Below the pieces are notes generated by a model that was given only the letters and a program-made list of their open reading frames with translations, was not told the DNA's origin and made no database searches. This document shows, in pieces, positions 12,816-22,158 of a stretch of 64,000 nt of DNA. How positions within the stretch are numbered: the stretch's first letter is position 1; every line of letters starts with the position of its first letter. Origin of the DNA: Apodospora peruviana (lineage: Eukaryota; Ascomycota; Sordariomycetes; Sordariales; Lasiosphaeriaceae). The position numbers and the translations under genes were made by a program. The stretch is from the NCBI GenBank assembly GCA_033439685.1, contig JAUEDM010000004.1, positions 1,674,001 through 1,738,000 on the forward strand. The letters run 5' to 3'.

Positions 12816-13700
12816 CTACGGACTCAATCGCTCCAACGTCCACTTCCCCTGGCCTTCAGACCCGGACTCTCCCTCATCATGTACAAGGTTGTACACAAAG
12901 CGATCATGCAGTCGGTTTTGCCTGCCTTGCCAAAATTCCACCCGCTCCGGCACGATCCTCAGGCCGCCCCAAAACTCGGGAACGGGAATCTCCTCGCTGT
13001 CTTTAAACCGCGCCTCCGTCTCCCGGACCCAGCTCTCCAGCTGCGCCCGCCCGTCGTCGTCCTTACTGTTTGGGTCGGGCAGCAGCACCGCGCTCTGCCG
13101 GCTAGCCCACGCTCCAAGCCGACTGCCGCGTACCCTTGTATCGTAGTAGATCTGGCTCTCGGATGCGGTGAGCCGCTCAGCTCGACCTTCCACTCTTACC
13201 TGCCGCTCCAACGGCTCCCACCAAAACACAAGCGACGCCCACGGATTACCGGCGCTCGAGCCGTCCTCGGGGCCAAACAGATCGCGGCCTTTTCCACTGG
13301 TACCAAAGTTACTGTAGATGACAAATCCTTTAGGGTCGAGCTCTTTCATATATACCATCCGAGCCGATACACGGCCTGACGGCAGCTGTGCGGTGGAAAG
13401 CGTGCATGTCTCCGGGTGAGCGACGCCTGCTTCAGGAAGTGATGCCGCGCTGAACCATTTGTGGAACTGAGTGATCGGGCTGAACTGGTCCAGCTGACTT
13501 CGCCGCAGGCCCCCTTCCCGTTCAGCCTTCAGAAATTGGCCAGCCTGCCCTGGGCGAACGGCCTGGGGTGCCGGTGAGGCTGTCAAAGGTGTGCCGGTAG
13601 GCGCGACTGTGTTGGAGTGAGTAAGTCGGTCCATCGGATGGCTGATAATAGGGGCAGGATGGATGAAAAGCGACAAGGGGATGAGAAAAATTGAGAACAT
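12816..13700 (-). CDS. pdx3: pyridoxamine 5'-phosphate oxidase
   Basis: A single exon of 294 residues. FMN-dependent oxidation of pyridoxine or pyridoxamine 5'-phosphate to pyridoxal 5'-phosphate is the expected reaction (vitamin B6 salvage). Family landmarks are PSGRVSARMVYMKELD and GFVIYSNFGTSGKGRDL in the N-terminal half, then RQVRVEGRAERL, RGSRLGAWASRQS, and at the C-terminus PEFWGGLRIVPERVEFWQG with RLHDRFVY. These are the FMN- and PLP-contacting stretches of yeast Pdx3. The first ATG (13700) gives a hydrophobic N-terminus of about 20 residues. A second in-frame ATG at 13634 would give a shorter cytosolic form, so either start, or alternative targeting, is possible. It is divergent from the TAP42-like gene. 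Confidence 0.95.
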   Translation of the reverse strand: MFSIFLIPLSLFIHPAPIISHPMDRLTHSNTVAPTGTPLTASPAPQAVRPGQAGQFLKAEREGGLRRSQLDQFSPITQFHKWFSAASLPEAGVAHPETCTLSTAQLPSGRVSARMVYMKELDPKGFVIYSNFGTSGKGRDLFGPEDGSSAGNPWASLVFWWEPLERQVRVEGRAERLTASESQIYYDTRVRGSRLGAWASRQSAVLLPDPNSKDDDGRAQLESWVRETEARFKDSEEIPVPEFWGGLRIVPERVEFWQGRQNRLHDRFVYNLVHDEGESGSEGQGKWTLERLSP

Positions 13701-14470
13701 GGTGATCGGTTGGGCTAGGTCACATGAAATAGAGTTTTGATATAGGAGCTCAAGTCCGACTTACAGATGAGTTTGGCGGCTTGTTGAGGCGGATGGAGTG
13801 CCATTCTTGGCAAGCTTGACTGGAAGCTATTCACAATTGTCGAAGCGGAGAATACACGGTGGCGACTGGATTGCATCGACAGTTACGTGTAATTACGCAA
13901 ATCTAGCATACAATGGGTTGATTTTAAATCGCGATCTCGATATGGTTTCTTCTCATGCTGCAATGGCCTGATGTGTGTTCGGGCAATGGTCACAGTCATG
14001 GCATGGTGCCGTCACGAATCCCCACCTCGTCCAATGAGCTCGCACGGTGCGAAGTGTAGCCCGTCGGGCGGTACCTCTCAGAGACCGGGCGTAAATGCCA
14101 CACCAGTCAACGCGGACTAAGTCATTAAATCACCCTGTGCATTCATCTGAAAGCTGCCCCCGCCCTACTATTCAAAATGAGACCGAGGGCTTGCCTCCTG
14201 AGCTTTCAGGAGAGAGGTTGGCCGGACAACACTGCCCCTATCCCAAGTCCAGGGATAAGTGACTTCCAGGTTGTAAATCCATCTGCCGCTGCTACCCGGC
14301 CTGAAGTCAAGCTGAACGGAGATTAGATAAGAGATAAGAGATAAGAAAGTAGCTTGCTAGTGAGGGGCAAATCACCGAACTCAATGCCCCTCACCACGAA
14401 CACAACCCGAGCGAGATCAGCATCACCAATCAACAGACTCACCGCCTTAGCCCAGGTATACAGATCAGAA
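13701..14470. promoter_or_regulatory. shared divergent promoter region
   Basis: About 770 bases between the divergently transcribed pyridoxamine-phosphate oxidase and TAP42-like genes. A CCAAT-type motif is seen on the plus strand near 14029-14034 (TCCAATG). The TAP42 frame stays open to a TTG at 14354, with another in-frame ATG at 14384. No separate gene is visible. Confidence 0.45.
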
Positions 14471-15616
14471 ATGGACAAGGAAGACGAGCCTAGGTCTCTC
14501 AAGGAGATCTTTGCCGACGCCGATTCAAAGCGGCTCTCCCTCGAGCAAGCGCACGACACCACCTCGGACAGCTACACCGAGACGGTATCCGCCGCCGTCA
14601 AAGGCTACCAAGACTGCCTGCGCCTCATCAACACCTTCTCCATATTCAGTCCCAATGAGACCCTCGAGGACATATCAACCTCCGACCTCCCTTATCTTCT
14701 CATAAACTTCCACCTCGCCGAACTGACTCAAAAACTCCCTTCCGCCTCTCCCCAAGAACGCAAACGCACCCTATCTTCCGCCCGCGACTCTTATGAGCGC
14801 TACCTCCACCTCCTCGACAGCTATGAACTCCTCCCCCAAACCTACAAGAAGCTCCTTGAGCAGTACACCGAGTCGCCCAGCACATTCAGCACCGTGTCCA
14901 CCAGCGACCCAGCCGCGCGGCGCAACTCCAAGATGGCCAACTACAAGGCCGAAAAGGAACTCCGCGTCAGGCTCTCCTTCCTAAGAAGCCAGCCCGAGTA
15001 CGCCAACTTCGACAATCCAGACACCGCCACCGCCAACACGGGGGCCGACGAGGAAGCCGTCCGCGACGTCCACCTCGCCCACCTCAACTACAGCTCGCAC
15101 ATGACGTTCCAGTCCCTCGAGGGCCTCAACCGCGAGCTTGACGTGCTCGCGCTCGCACCGGAACCGCTTCTACCATCGTTGGTGTCGTCGGGAGGAGGAG
15201 GACTAAGTAACGAATCAGAAGATGACCCACGGCGGCGCGAACGCGAGCGCGCCAACGAGGCCGCCAGACTTGACATGCCCCTGCGACGCCTCCAGAGCAC
15301 CCTGGGCGGTCCGCTCCTCACCAAGCAGGGTAAGCCGCTGCAGCCGTTCACGCTCGTGAACGATCGCCAAGAACTCACCAAGGGTGTCTTCAGGCCGGGA
15401 CACAACCTGCCGACCATGAGCATAGACGAGTATCTGGAGGAGGAGCGGCGGCGGGGCGGGATTATTGAAGGCGGTGGCGAGGCGAGCTGGGCTCGGCCTG
15501 AGCCCGACGAGGACGATATTGACAAGGCGGATGCTGAGACACTCAAGGCAAGGGCTTGGGATGAGTATGTCGAGGCGAATCCGAAGGGGAGCGGGAATAC
15601 CTTGAATAGGGGTTAG
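14471..15616 (+). CDS. tap42: TAP42/alpha4-type PP2A regulator
   Basis: A single exon of 381 residues. TAP42 family proteins bind PP2A-like catalytic subunits (PP2A, PP4, PP6) and connect them to TOR signalling in the cytoplasm. The N-terminal helical part begins SLKEIFADADSKR and continues through the LLINFHLAELTQ and YERYLHLLDSYELL region. A basic KAEKELRVRL segment follows. The conserved C-terminal block contains LLTKQGKPLQPFTLVNDRQ and a PTMSIDEYLEEE stretch, and the acidic tail ends in DEYVEANPKGSGNTLNRG. The ATG at 14471 was chosen because it gives the usual family N-terminus. An in-frame ATG at 14384 would add 29 residues. A PP4-type catalytic subunit, a plausible partner, is encoded at 51232-52820 in the same window. 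Confidence 0.93.
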   Translation: MDKEDEPRSLKEIFADADSKRLSLEQAHDTTSDSYTETVSAAVKGYQDCLRLINTFSIFSPNETLEDISTSDLPYLLINFHLAELTQKLPSASPQERKRTLSSARDSYERYLHLLDSYELLPQTYKKLLEQYTESPSTFSTVSTSDPAARRNSKMANYKAEKELRVRLSFLRSQPEYANFDNPDTATANTGADEEAVRDVHLAHLNYSSHMTFQSLEGLNRELDVLALAPEPLLPSLVSSGGGGLSNESEDDPRRRERERANEAARLDMPLRRLQSTLGGPLLTKQGKPLQPFTLVNDRQELTKGVFRPGHNLPTMSIDEYLEEERRRGGIIEGGGEASWARPEPDEDDIDKADAETLKARAWDEYVEANPKGSGNTLNRG

Positions 15617-15991
15617 ACCAAACAAACAAAAAAGGATAATTGTAGATAGGCTTTGGTTAGGTTCCTTTATGAGCGGAGAGCCGGCGTTCTGTAATAGTCA
15701 GTCGGTTGTTCTGATGAGATATCCTATGATTGAAAGTCTGGAGATTAGCTAGGTGCCACCCATGCCTACTGAGGAAATATATCCCATATTTTATGGATTA
15801 CTTTGGCCCGAGACCTGTTGCCACCACATCTGATCTGATGGATGTACGAAAACTATTCTAGTTCTAGTGGTCGGTCCATCGTTCCCAGTCATCATCATCA
15901 TTAATTACTATTTAAAACTCAGACATCCATCCAACCGCATTGATTTCTCAAGATACGGTTAGTATATAAACCGACGACAAAAAAGTTTGCA
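15617..15991. other. intergenic, 3' side of TAP42 and tRNA
   Basis: About 375 bases of AT-leaning sequence between the TAP42-like stop codon and the tRNA 3' end. It includes the tRNA terminator, a run of six T on the minus strand at 15984-15979. Nothing else is recognised. Confidence 0.6.
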
Positions 15992-16084
15992 TGGATGCAC
16001 TGGGGATTGAACCCAGGACCTTTCACAATAGCGCATCTGACTAGAAAATGCAAAGCGAAAATCATACCACTAGACCATGCACCC
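15992..16084 (-). tRNA. tRNA-Ala (anticodon TGC), 21-nt intron
   Basis: Read on the minus strand. The acceptor stem GGGTGCA/TGCATCC contains a G3-T70 pair and is followed by A73, the identity set of alanine tRNA. The anticodon stem is TTCGC/GTGAA around the spliced loop TTTGCAT, so the anticodon is TGC. A 21-nt intron (16048-16028) sits after position 37, the canonical place. The T arm is CTGGG TTCAATC CCCAG. A T6 terminator follows. The D arm and anticodon stem (GTCTAGTGGTATGAT...CGCTTTG) look like fungal tRNA-Pro rather than yeast tRNA-Ala. If the loop were read one base earlier, the anticodon would be TTG (Gln), but the stem pairing favours TGC. Confidence 0.8.
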
Positions 16085-16551
16085 GTAGATTTTATTTTAT
16101 TCATCACTATAAATATTTAACAACAGATTAACCACACACAACACGAAACTGATATTAATAGGTATAGCAACCCAAAACAACACACTCGTACGCTGCCTTT
16201 CTTTCCAAGAGGAACCTAAATATACGGAATTATCATTGAATCCACCCACCTGACCAAGAACTGAAAGAATGGAAGCCAGCACATCCATAACTCCAGAGCA
16301 TTTTTACTGCCCGCGTAAAGGGCTCATCCTTACCTTACCTCTTAAAAGTTTTCCTTAAGCTCTTATCCCATGATGTACCCATGCACCCATCGTCATGTCA
16401 TGGCAGTCGTAAATGGAAATAGGGAAAAGAACCCCAGATTGCGAAGAAAAAAAGTCTTGATCGACCTGCCAAGACAGTGAATGTTTTGTCTTTAGACGCG
16501 TAAAAAAAGAGATGCAGCACGAAGAAGAAAGCCAACGATATGGTCATCTCC
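16085..16551. other. intergenic, 3' of the 793-aa orphan
   Basis: An AT-rich stretch of about 470 bases between the tRNA 5' end and the stop codon of the 793-residue protein gene. It probably combines the tRNA upstream region and the 3' UTR. No ORF of note. Confidence 0.5.
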
Positions 16552-18997
16552 TCACAGCATATCATAATCGGATTCGCCCAGCGTAGAAATGCTGTCTGTA
16601 TCAGATAGCACATCATCCACCATGTCAGGGACGCCCTCTTCGGCCTGCATCTCATGATCCGGGCGATCAACATTACTCACGTCGTCATCATCTCCCTCCT
16701 CATCATCCTCAAAGGCCATCATGCTCTCGTCATCATCCATGTCAGCGTAGTGTGTCAGTGCCTGGCCGAGCGCCTGGTGGGCGGCCGGCTGCGCAAACAT
16801 GGCATCCGAGTACTCCACATCATTGGCCGAGAACTTCTCCGAAGACTCATATATCGACACGACGCGGTTGCGAGCAGGGCCGGTCGTAACACTCTGCTCG
16901 GCGTCCATACTTCTAGGCACGGTGCCCGTATTGCTCGTGAGATCGAGATTTCCTATATCAAGGTCCGAGGGTGCAATTGTAGAGCCGCCGCCATCCATGG
17001 TTGTCGTGTCGCCGGTGGCTACGGTATAACCAGTATGGTAAGCCGGCCCTGGCTCACTAGGTCCCATCTCTGCCGGGGGGATGGCATCCTGAAATACACC
17101 ACCGGTGCCGTCGTCGAGGCCGTCTGCCCAAATCGGTAGAAATTTCAACTCATTCTCTTCCAAAGTCAGATTGAGGTGGTCGGTCAGGCAGAAGGAAACC
17201 GTGTTCTCGTGGCTGATTCGGTTCAAGACATGATTTTTGCAGAGTGCTGAGACCGAGGCTCGAAGCTCGTTGTAGAAGATCTGCAAGTCAAACCCGGCGG
17301 CTAGATCGGCATGCCTGTTGAAAAAGTAACTATTGGAGGCAAATTCCCTCTTTATGCAATCGTTGTAATCCGAGGCAAGGGAAGTCAGCAGCGAGGCCTT
17401 GAAGTAAGACCAGGAAAAAGAGGTGAAATCGCCAACGGTTCTGAGCTCATTCCAGAAAAATGGGATCAGAATCCTTTGAGAGTGGCTAAGTTTCGAGTAA
17501 TAAACCCTTAAGGGAATGCGCTGCCTGTCACGCGTGTTCGGGATGTAATGAGCTCGCTGGGCTTCGATCAACTGGTTCAAGTGACCTGAGGGAACAGCTT
17601 CCAGGGCAGCTTCAACCTGCCTGTGGAATGCGGTTACTAGAGCCTCCACCAGCCTCTTATGGGCGAGTTTGAGTCGTGTGTTTTCGTTATGGTCGAGAAG
17701 CTCTCCAAGCTTCCGCAAGTTGGTCCATTGAGGGATTTCGACGGGAAGCCTGTCAAGCACATCGTCTGACCGAAGCATTTCAAGAAGACCGTTCATGCGC
17801 TCAATGTAGGCACGGCTTGCATAATCCACTGCGTCGGATTCACCATAGTCGTCTCGCTTGCGCTGGGCCCAAGTGAGTTGGGGTAGGTTTGGCGAGGGCA
17901 TTGGAGCTGCCATGTCGACTGCAACCTCGTTCACAAGAATTTTGAACGCAGCGGTCAGAACACTGGGAATCTTGAGCGCAAGGGCAAGCTGGAAGGCTCT
18001 CTCAGGGCAGATCTCAATAAACTTGCTGTTTGGAGGAGCAATCAGCCATTGCGTTACGGGATCAACCTGTATCTCGTTAGCAGAATGAAACCCAAGAATA
18101 ACAATAATAGGGGGTCGGAGTATAACTTACCACAACCTGGGGCACTTCGAGGTGTATGGCCACCTGTGCGACAGTCCACATACGGGTGGCAGAGTTGAGG
18201 ACAAGACCTTGCCCGTTTATGGCCCGGAGCACACGCATTATAGAGACCCTATGCCGGACCGCGCAATAATCGTCAATTTTGCGGAAGGGTGGGATATGGC
18301 TCGAATACCCGGAGCTCTCGATGGGGGACACGTCGTCTTCAGTGCTTGCCTTCTGTAGGTCTTCATCGGCAATACCCGGCACATCCTTGACCTCCCATTG
18401 AGACGTGTCGACAACGCAGGAGTCGTGCTTGCAGACATCATCGTGGCCTAGTACAAGACAGGCACCAACAGCCTTCTCGGCGAGACGGCGGTTATAGGAG
18501 CTAAACATCTCCGAACCATGCTCGAGAATAGCGTCTGGGACAAAATGGCCGGAGAGGAACCAGAGTTTGACTACCTTGGGCAGCCAGAGCGCGGCAGTGA
18601 GATCGGCCAGCTCAGCGCCTTCGGCCGGAGGGGTGAAGTCAAGGACATATTCAATGCCAGGAGGGAGAATCTGCATGCCATGACGGCGACGAAGCCGCTC
18701 CTGACATCGGGGCTCGAACATATTGTTGATTTTGCTGGAGCCGAGACTCACGAGCTTGTCGTAGCTCATTCGATACCGCATGTCCATCCAACGTCTTCCG
18801 TCGCAGGCCAGGGGCAGCCCACAGTCCCGGGGAAGGGTAACTAGGGCCAAGACTGAGCCAGTATTGGCAACGGAGTCCGGTTGCATGAGAGCGCTTATTT
18901 CCTGTAAATGGTTGTTGATGGCAAGCTGGGTGATGGAGTGGACAATGACCGAACGACGGACACCCACGTCCACCGGTGAGGGTGGTAAGTCATTCAT
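16552..18997 (-). CDS. conserved fungal-type protein of unknown role, 793 aa
   Basis: Two exons, 18997-18131 and 18066-16552. The 64-nt phase-0 intron has a GTAAGT donor, a GCTAAC branch site and an ATACAG acceptor. I do not recognise the family. The N-terminal two thirds look globular and well ordered (mixed hydrophobic and charged, few repeats), including a Cys/His-containing patch (VLGHDDVCKHDSC) and, across the splice junction, DPVTQWLIAPPNSKFIEICPE. The last ~130 residues are strongly acidic with runs such as DDDESMMAFEDDEEGDDDD, probably a disordered tail. No signal peptide or membrane span is seen. The even codon use and clean intron argue that it is a real gene. Function is unknown. 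Confidence 0.85.
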
Positions 18998-21007
18998 CGT
19001 GGCGACCGCAGAGTCAGCGACGATGAGTGCGGAAGCTGTGAATGTCGGGAAGGTACTTTAGGTAGCCTGGTCGCTGGCAAACAAGGCTGTTGAGAGTAGG
19101 TATGTCGGCTGAGAATAAATAGTCGCGATGAGATCAGGCCAAGCCGACGGCACAGTTGGATGAAGGAATAAGGGGACAGCGCAGACGAGTCCGTTTGGCT
19201 CGATGGATGAAGAAAGAAAGTCGGGCTAAGTTATGGTGATGAAGGAAAGTGAACAAGGCAGTTGACGGCAGAGTCAGAAGAAGATACCTAGAGATGAGAT
19301 TATGCGGGGCTCCGAGACGGGAGGTACCTAAGGTACGTGACCTGCACGTGAAGGTCGGTTCCTAAGGTACCAAAGGTATACCCTGAGGACTAAGTTCGAG
19401 AAGCCAGCTTGCAGAACGGCCTGACCAATCCAAACTTGTTACATAGGAAGCCTCGTCCTAGTTCACTGGAGAGCCTCGGATGGAGGGCTCGTCGAGGGGC
19501 ACTGGTTTACGACGGTTGAGGACGACAGTCGGGTGGGAATGACCGCAGGAGGCCACCCAGGCACCCATAAAGTCAGGCACAGGCTACCAGCAAGCGGCTC
19601 GATAACCTAACATGGCCGAGGGGTTTCGAGCGAGGGCGAATTTACCTTTTCATTTACTTACCTACCATTGGATCTATATTGAAAATGAAGACCTTCGTCT
19701 TGTAGACTGAGTGGACACATATGAAGCCAATGGAAGCTACAACGTCCAGAATTCCACTGTAGCAGGTGCAAGACGGAAAAGTGTTGTGCGGGCGTGGTCA
19801 AGCGGATGGGAGGCTTCAACTTCCACGGCGGCAAGACAAATCCACGTTCCAGGCACACCTCTGGTGGTTGGATGAACACGTACGGCAGTACGGATGCGCC
19901 TGCCCTCTCCGACCAGTGGTGCAGGCAACAACGCGACTGCGCTCCTGCGCACTTGACAATTTCGGGCGTAAACACCAAATATACCGGTACGTGAGGACGA
20001 GCCCGCCTTTCCATCAAAAGCGTCAAAAGCGTGACAAAATGCAAATGATCAAAAGACCAGACTGAGAGATGCAGCAGACACACCGACTCGTTGCCTGTTT
20101 CTCCTGTCCGTATCGGACGAAACAGTTCATCTCAGCCCTATAATCGAGACAGGGTAGCGCAACCGCCTAGACTAGCTGAATCGGGCAGTGAGATCTCTCC
20201 AGACAACGGTCATGGTACGGAGTACTTCGTAAAGTTCACCACATTATACCATCCAACACCCCGTAAACCGTTCAAACTCTAAATTATCCCCAATTTCCAG
20301 CTGTCCACGCCGGGCTTGCTTTCTCATTATATTTTGACGAGAAACATCAACCTCTACTTTGGGACTTCCTGCTAACACCTCGCCTGGGTGTGACAGAGTA
20401 GTATGAGGGGACGATGGCGGGGTTACCAAGGCTACTGTCGGAAGATACCGTGGCAAAATAAGTTCCCTCTTGAAAGCAGCTCTTCGCCGGGGCAGCTCCC
20501 GGGGCAGCTGTTGCTCCTACCTTATCTCTTATCTGGATTAGCTTCCCCGGCCCGATGCACTGTGTGTGTGGTCGCGTGCCACCCGACGTCAGTCCATTTT
20601 CCCCTTCTATGTACGGAATACGCATTGACGCAACAAATCAGTCGACCTCCTCCCCTTCCCCGACCGCCCAAGGGTCCGGCCGGTGGTGCACCATGAAATG
20701 ACAGGGTCAGGTAGATGCTAGTAGTCTACTGCAGCTAGTCTGTACCTATCCTCGTGATCTCTTTTCCTTTCTTCCTCAACGAAAAATAGATACTCCCGAA
20801 TTCCTCAAAGCATTTTGCTGTCCAGCTCAAGCTCAGTGATTGATTATACCTATCTGTTGTCCGAATTCAACATCAAGGACAGCCCTACCTATAGCTTCCT
20901 TCCATCGCTTTGTCAAGGGAGGCAAAGAAACAAAAACAGAAATCTCCCAAACGAAAACAATCTCTTCCACCCCGCTCATCATCCCCTTTGTCCACTACGC
21001 TTATACC
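18998..21007. other. 2-kb divergent intergenic region
   Basis: Between the minus-strand 793-residue orphan and the plus-strand microprotein gene. It holds a dense cluster of AGGTA/TACCT motifs and an extended E-box palindrome at 19323-19370, and a pyrimidine-rich stretch before 21008. Frames at 19658-20083 and 20347-20696 look random in composition and are not called. Confidence 0.5.
19323..19370. promoter_or_regulatory. GGTACC cluster and E-box palindrome
   Basis: GGTACCTAAGGTAC lies at 19323-19336. A perfect 18-base palindrome at 19339-19356 has arms GACCT/AGGTC around the core CACGTG, a bHLH-type E-box. A further CCTAAGGTAC is at 19361-19370. The cluster is about 330-370 bases upstream of the orphan start at 18997. 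The motifs are seen directly; binding by a bHLH factor is inference. Confidence 0.5.
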
Positions 21008-21370
21008 ATGGATCACTCTCGCGCTTCAATGGGTTCCTCACCGCTGCGGCGAATGATTTTGTAAGTGAACTTCCAATGTCTACCATGGCCAAACCCAGCA
21101 ACCTCTATCTAAATCACCGCCCAATTATACTCTCATAAGATAGCCTTCTTGTATAACATAATCATCGTTTGCTACAGAACGAACTGACCTCTCCACTTAT
21201 GTATCAGTCGCCGTCCAACCCTGACCGCCTTCGCCTTCGCCCTCGCCAGTGTCGGCTTCGGCTTCAAGTACATTTCCGTCACGCTACGCAGGAACGAGCT
21301 GGCCCAAAAGAGCGACGCCTCCGGCCCAAACTTGTACGTTACCGTCGACAGAAGCGGCGGTGGCATCTAA
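21008..21370 (+). CDS. 71-aa single-span membrane microprotein
   Basis: Two exons, 21008-21060 and 21208-21370. The intron has a GTAAGT donor, a CTGAC branch sequence and an ATCAG acceptor, and the joined frame gives 71 residues. The chain has a basic N-terminus, one hydrophobic segment (about residues 22-38, TLTAFAFALASVGFGF), a following basic patch and a C-terminus ending VDRSGGGI. The size, single span and basic flanks would fit a mitochondrial inner-membrane accessory or assembly protein, which is inference. I cannot name the family. The gene is easily missed because neither exon alone makes a long ORF. It converges on the YVC1-like gene. Confidence 0.75.
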
Positions 21371-22158
21371 TGGCATGCTCTTTGCCTTCATTTTATATAT
21401 AAAACATCCCTGTCGTCACCCCTGGGTAGCTCTATTTTTCCATTGCATATTATAGGTCTTGGTTTTTTCTGCGATGTTTTCTTTTCACGTAAAGGGATAG
21501 CTCTGATCTGTAGCTTGCTTGTTCTCGGGAAGAAGGGTATGTATGGCTAGCATACTGGCCATGTTGGCTGGTACAAGAGTAAGCTCTGCAAAAAGACATT
21601 GGATAAGGAAAAAATAAAAACGTGGACTGTGTTTTCCATGGTTATAAGTTGACAGGCAGAAAAGAAGACAAATTCTGCACTAGGATAAAGCACCTACATT
21701 ACCTATGTGCTGCTCTTAGACACAGCTAGCAGTTTGGAAGTTGTTTAGTACATTTGTCAAGCTCAAGGTCTTTCTTCCCCGTCCCAGACGGGGTGTGAAG
21801 CTCCGAACTAAGCTCCTTGTCAGGTCATGACTGATACAACATGGGCAAAACCAGGACAAACAGCCACGCACCACCACCACCGCCACCGCCACATGATATG
21901 GATAGGCCCTTTCTTGCTCCACGACCACCCCGTTCTAGATCCCTCTGAGCAAGCACCACGCCCATACACGCCCATACAGACCGCGATTACTTGGTATTAG
22001 CAGCGAGACATGCTAAGAAAGGAGAAAACGCCGTGCCGATGCAAACCAACTTAAAACAAATGCATGCAACCAAATTACACACAGATAGGTACCTACTGAC
22101 TGAACCGAACCCGACCCATCACCTTCGCAAAACAAGCAATTTACTGACCGCCGGTAAA
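21371..22158. other. convergent 3' intergenic region
   Basis: About 790 bases between the microprotein stop and the YVC1-like stop. It probably contains both 3' UTRs. A minus-strand frame at 21716-21928 is dominated by an inverted CAC/GTG-rich low-complexity patch and is not called. Confidence 0.5.
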
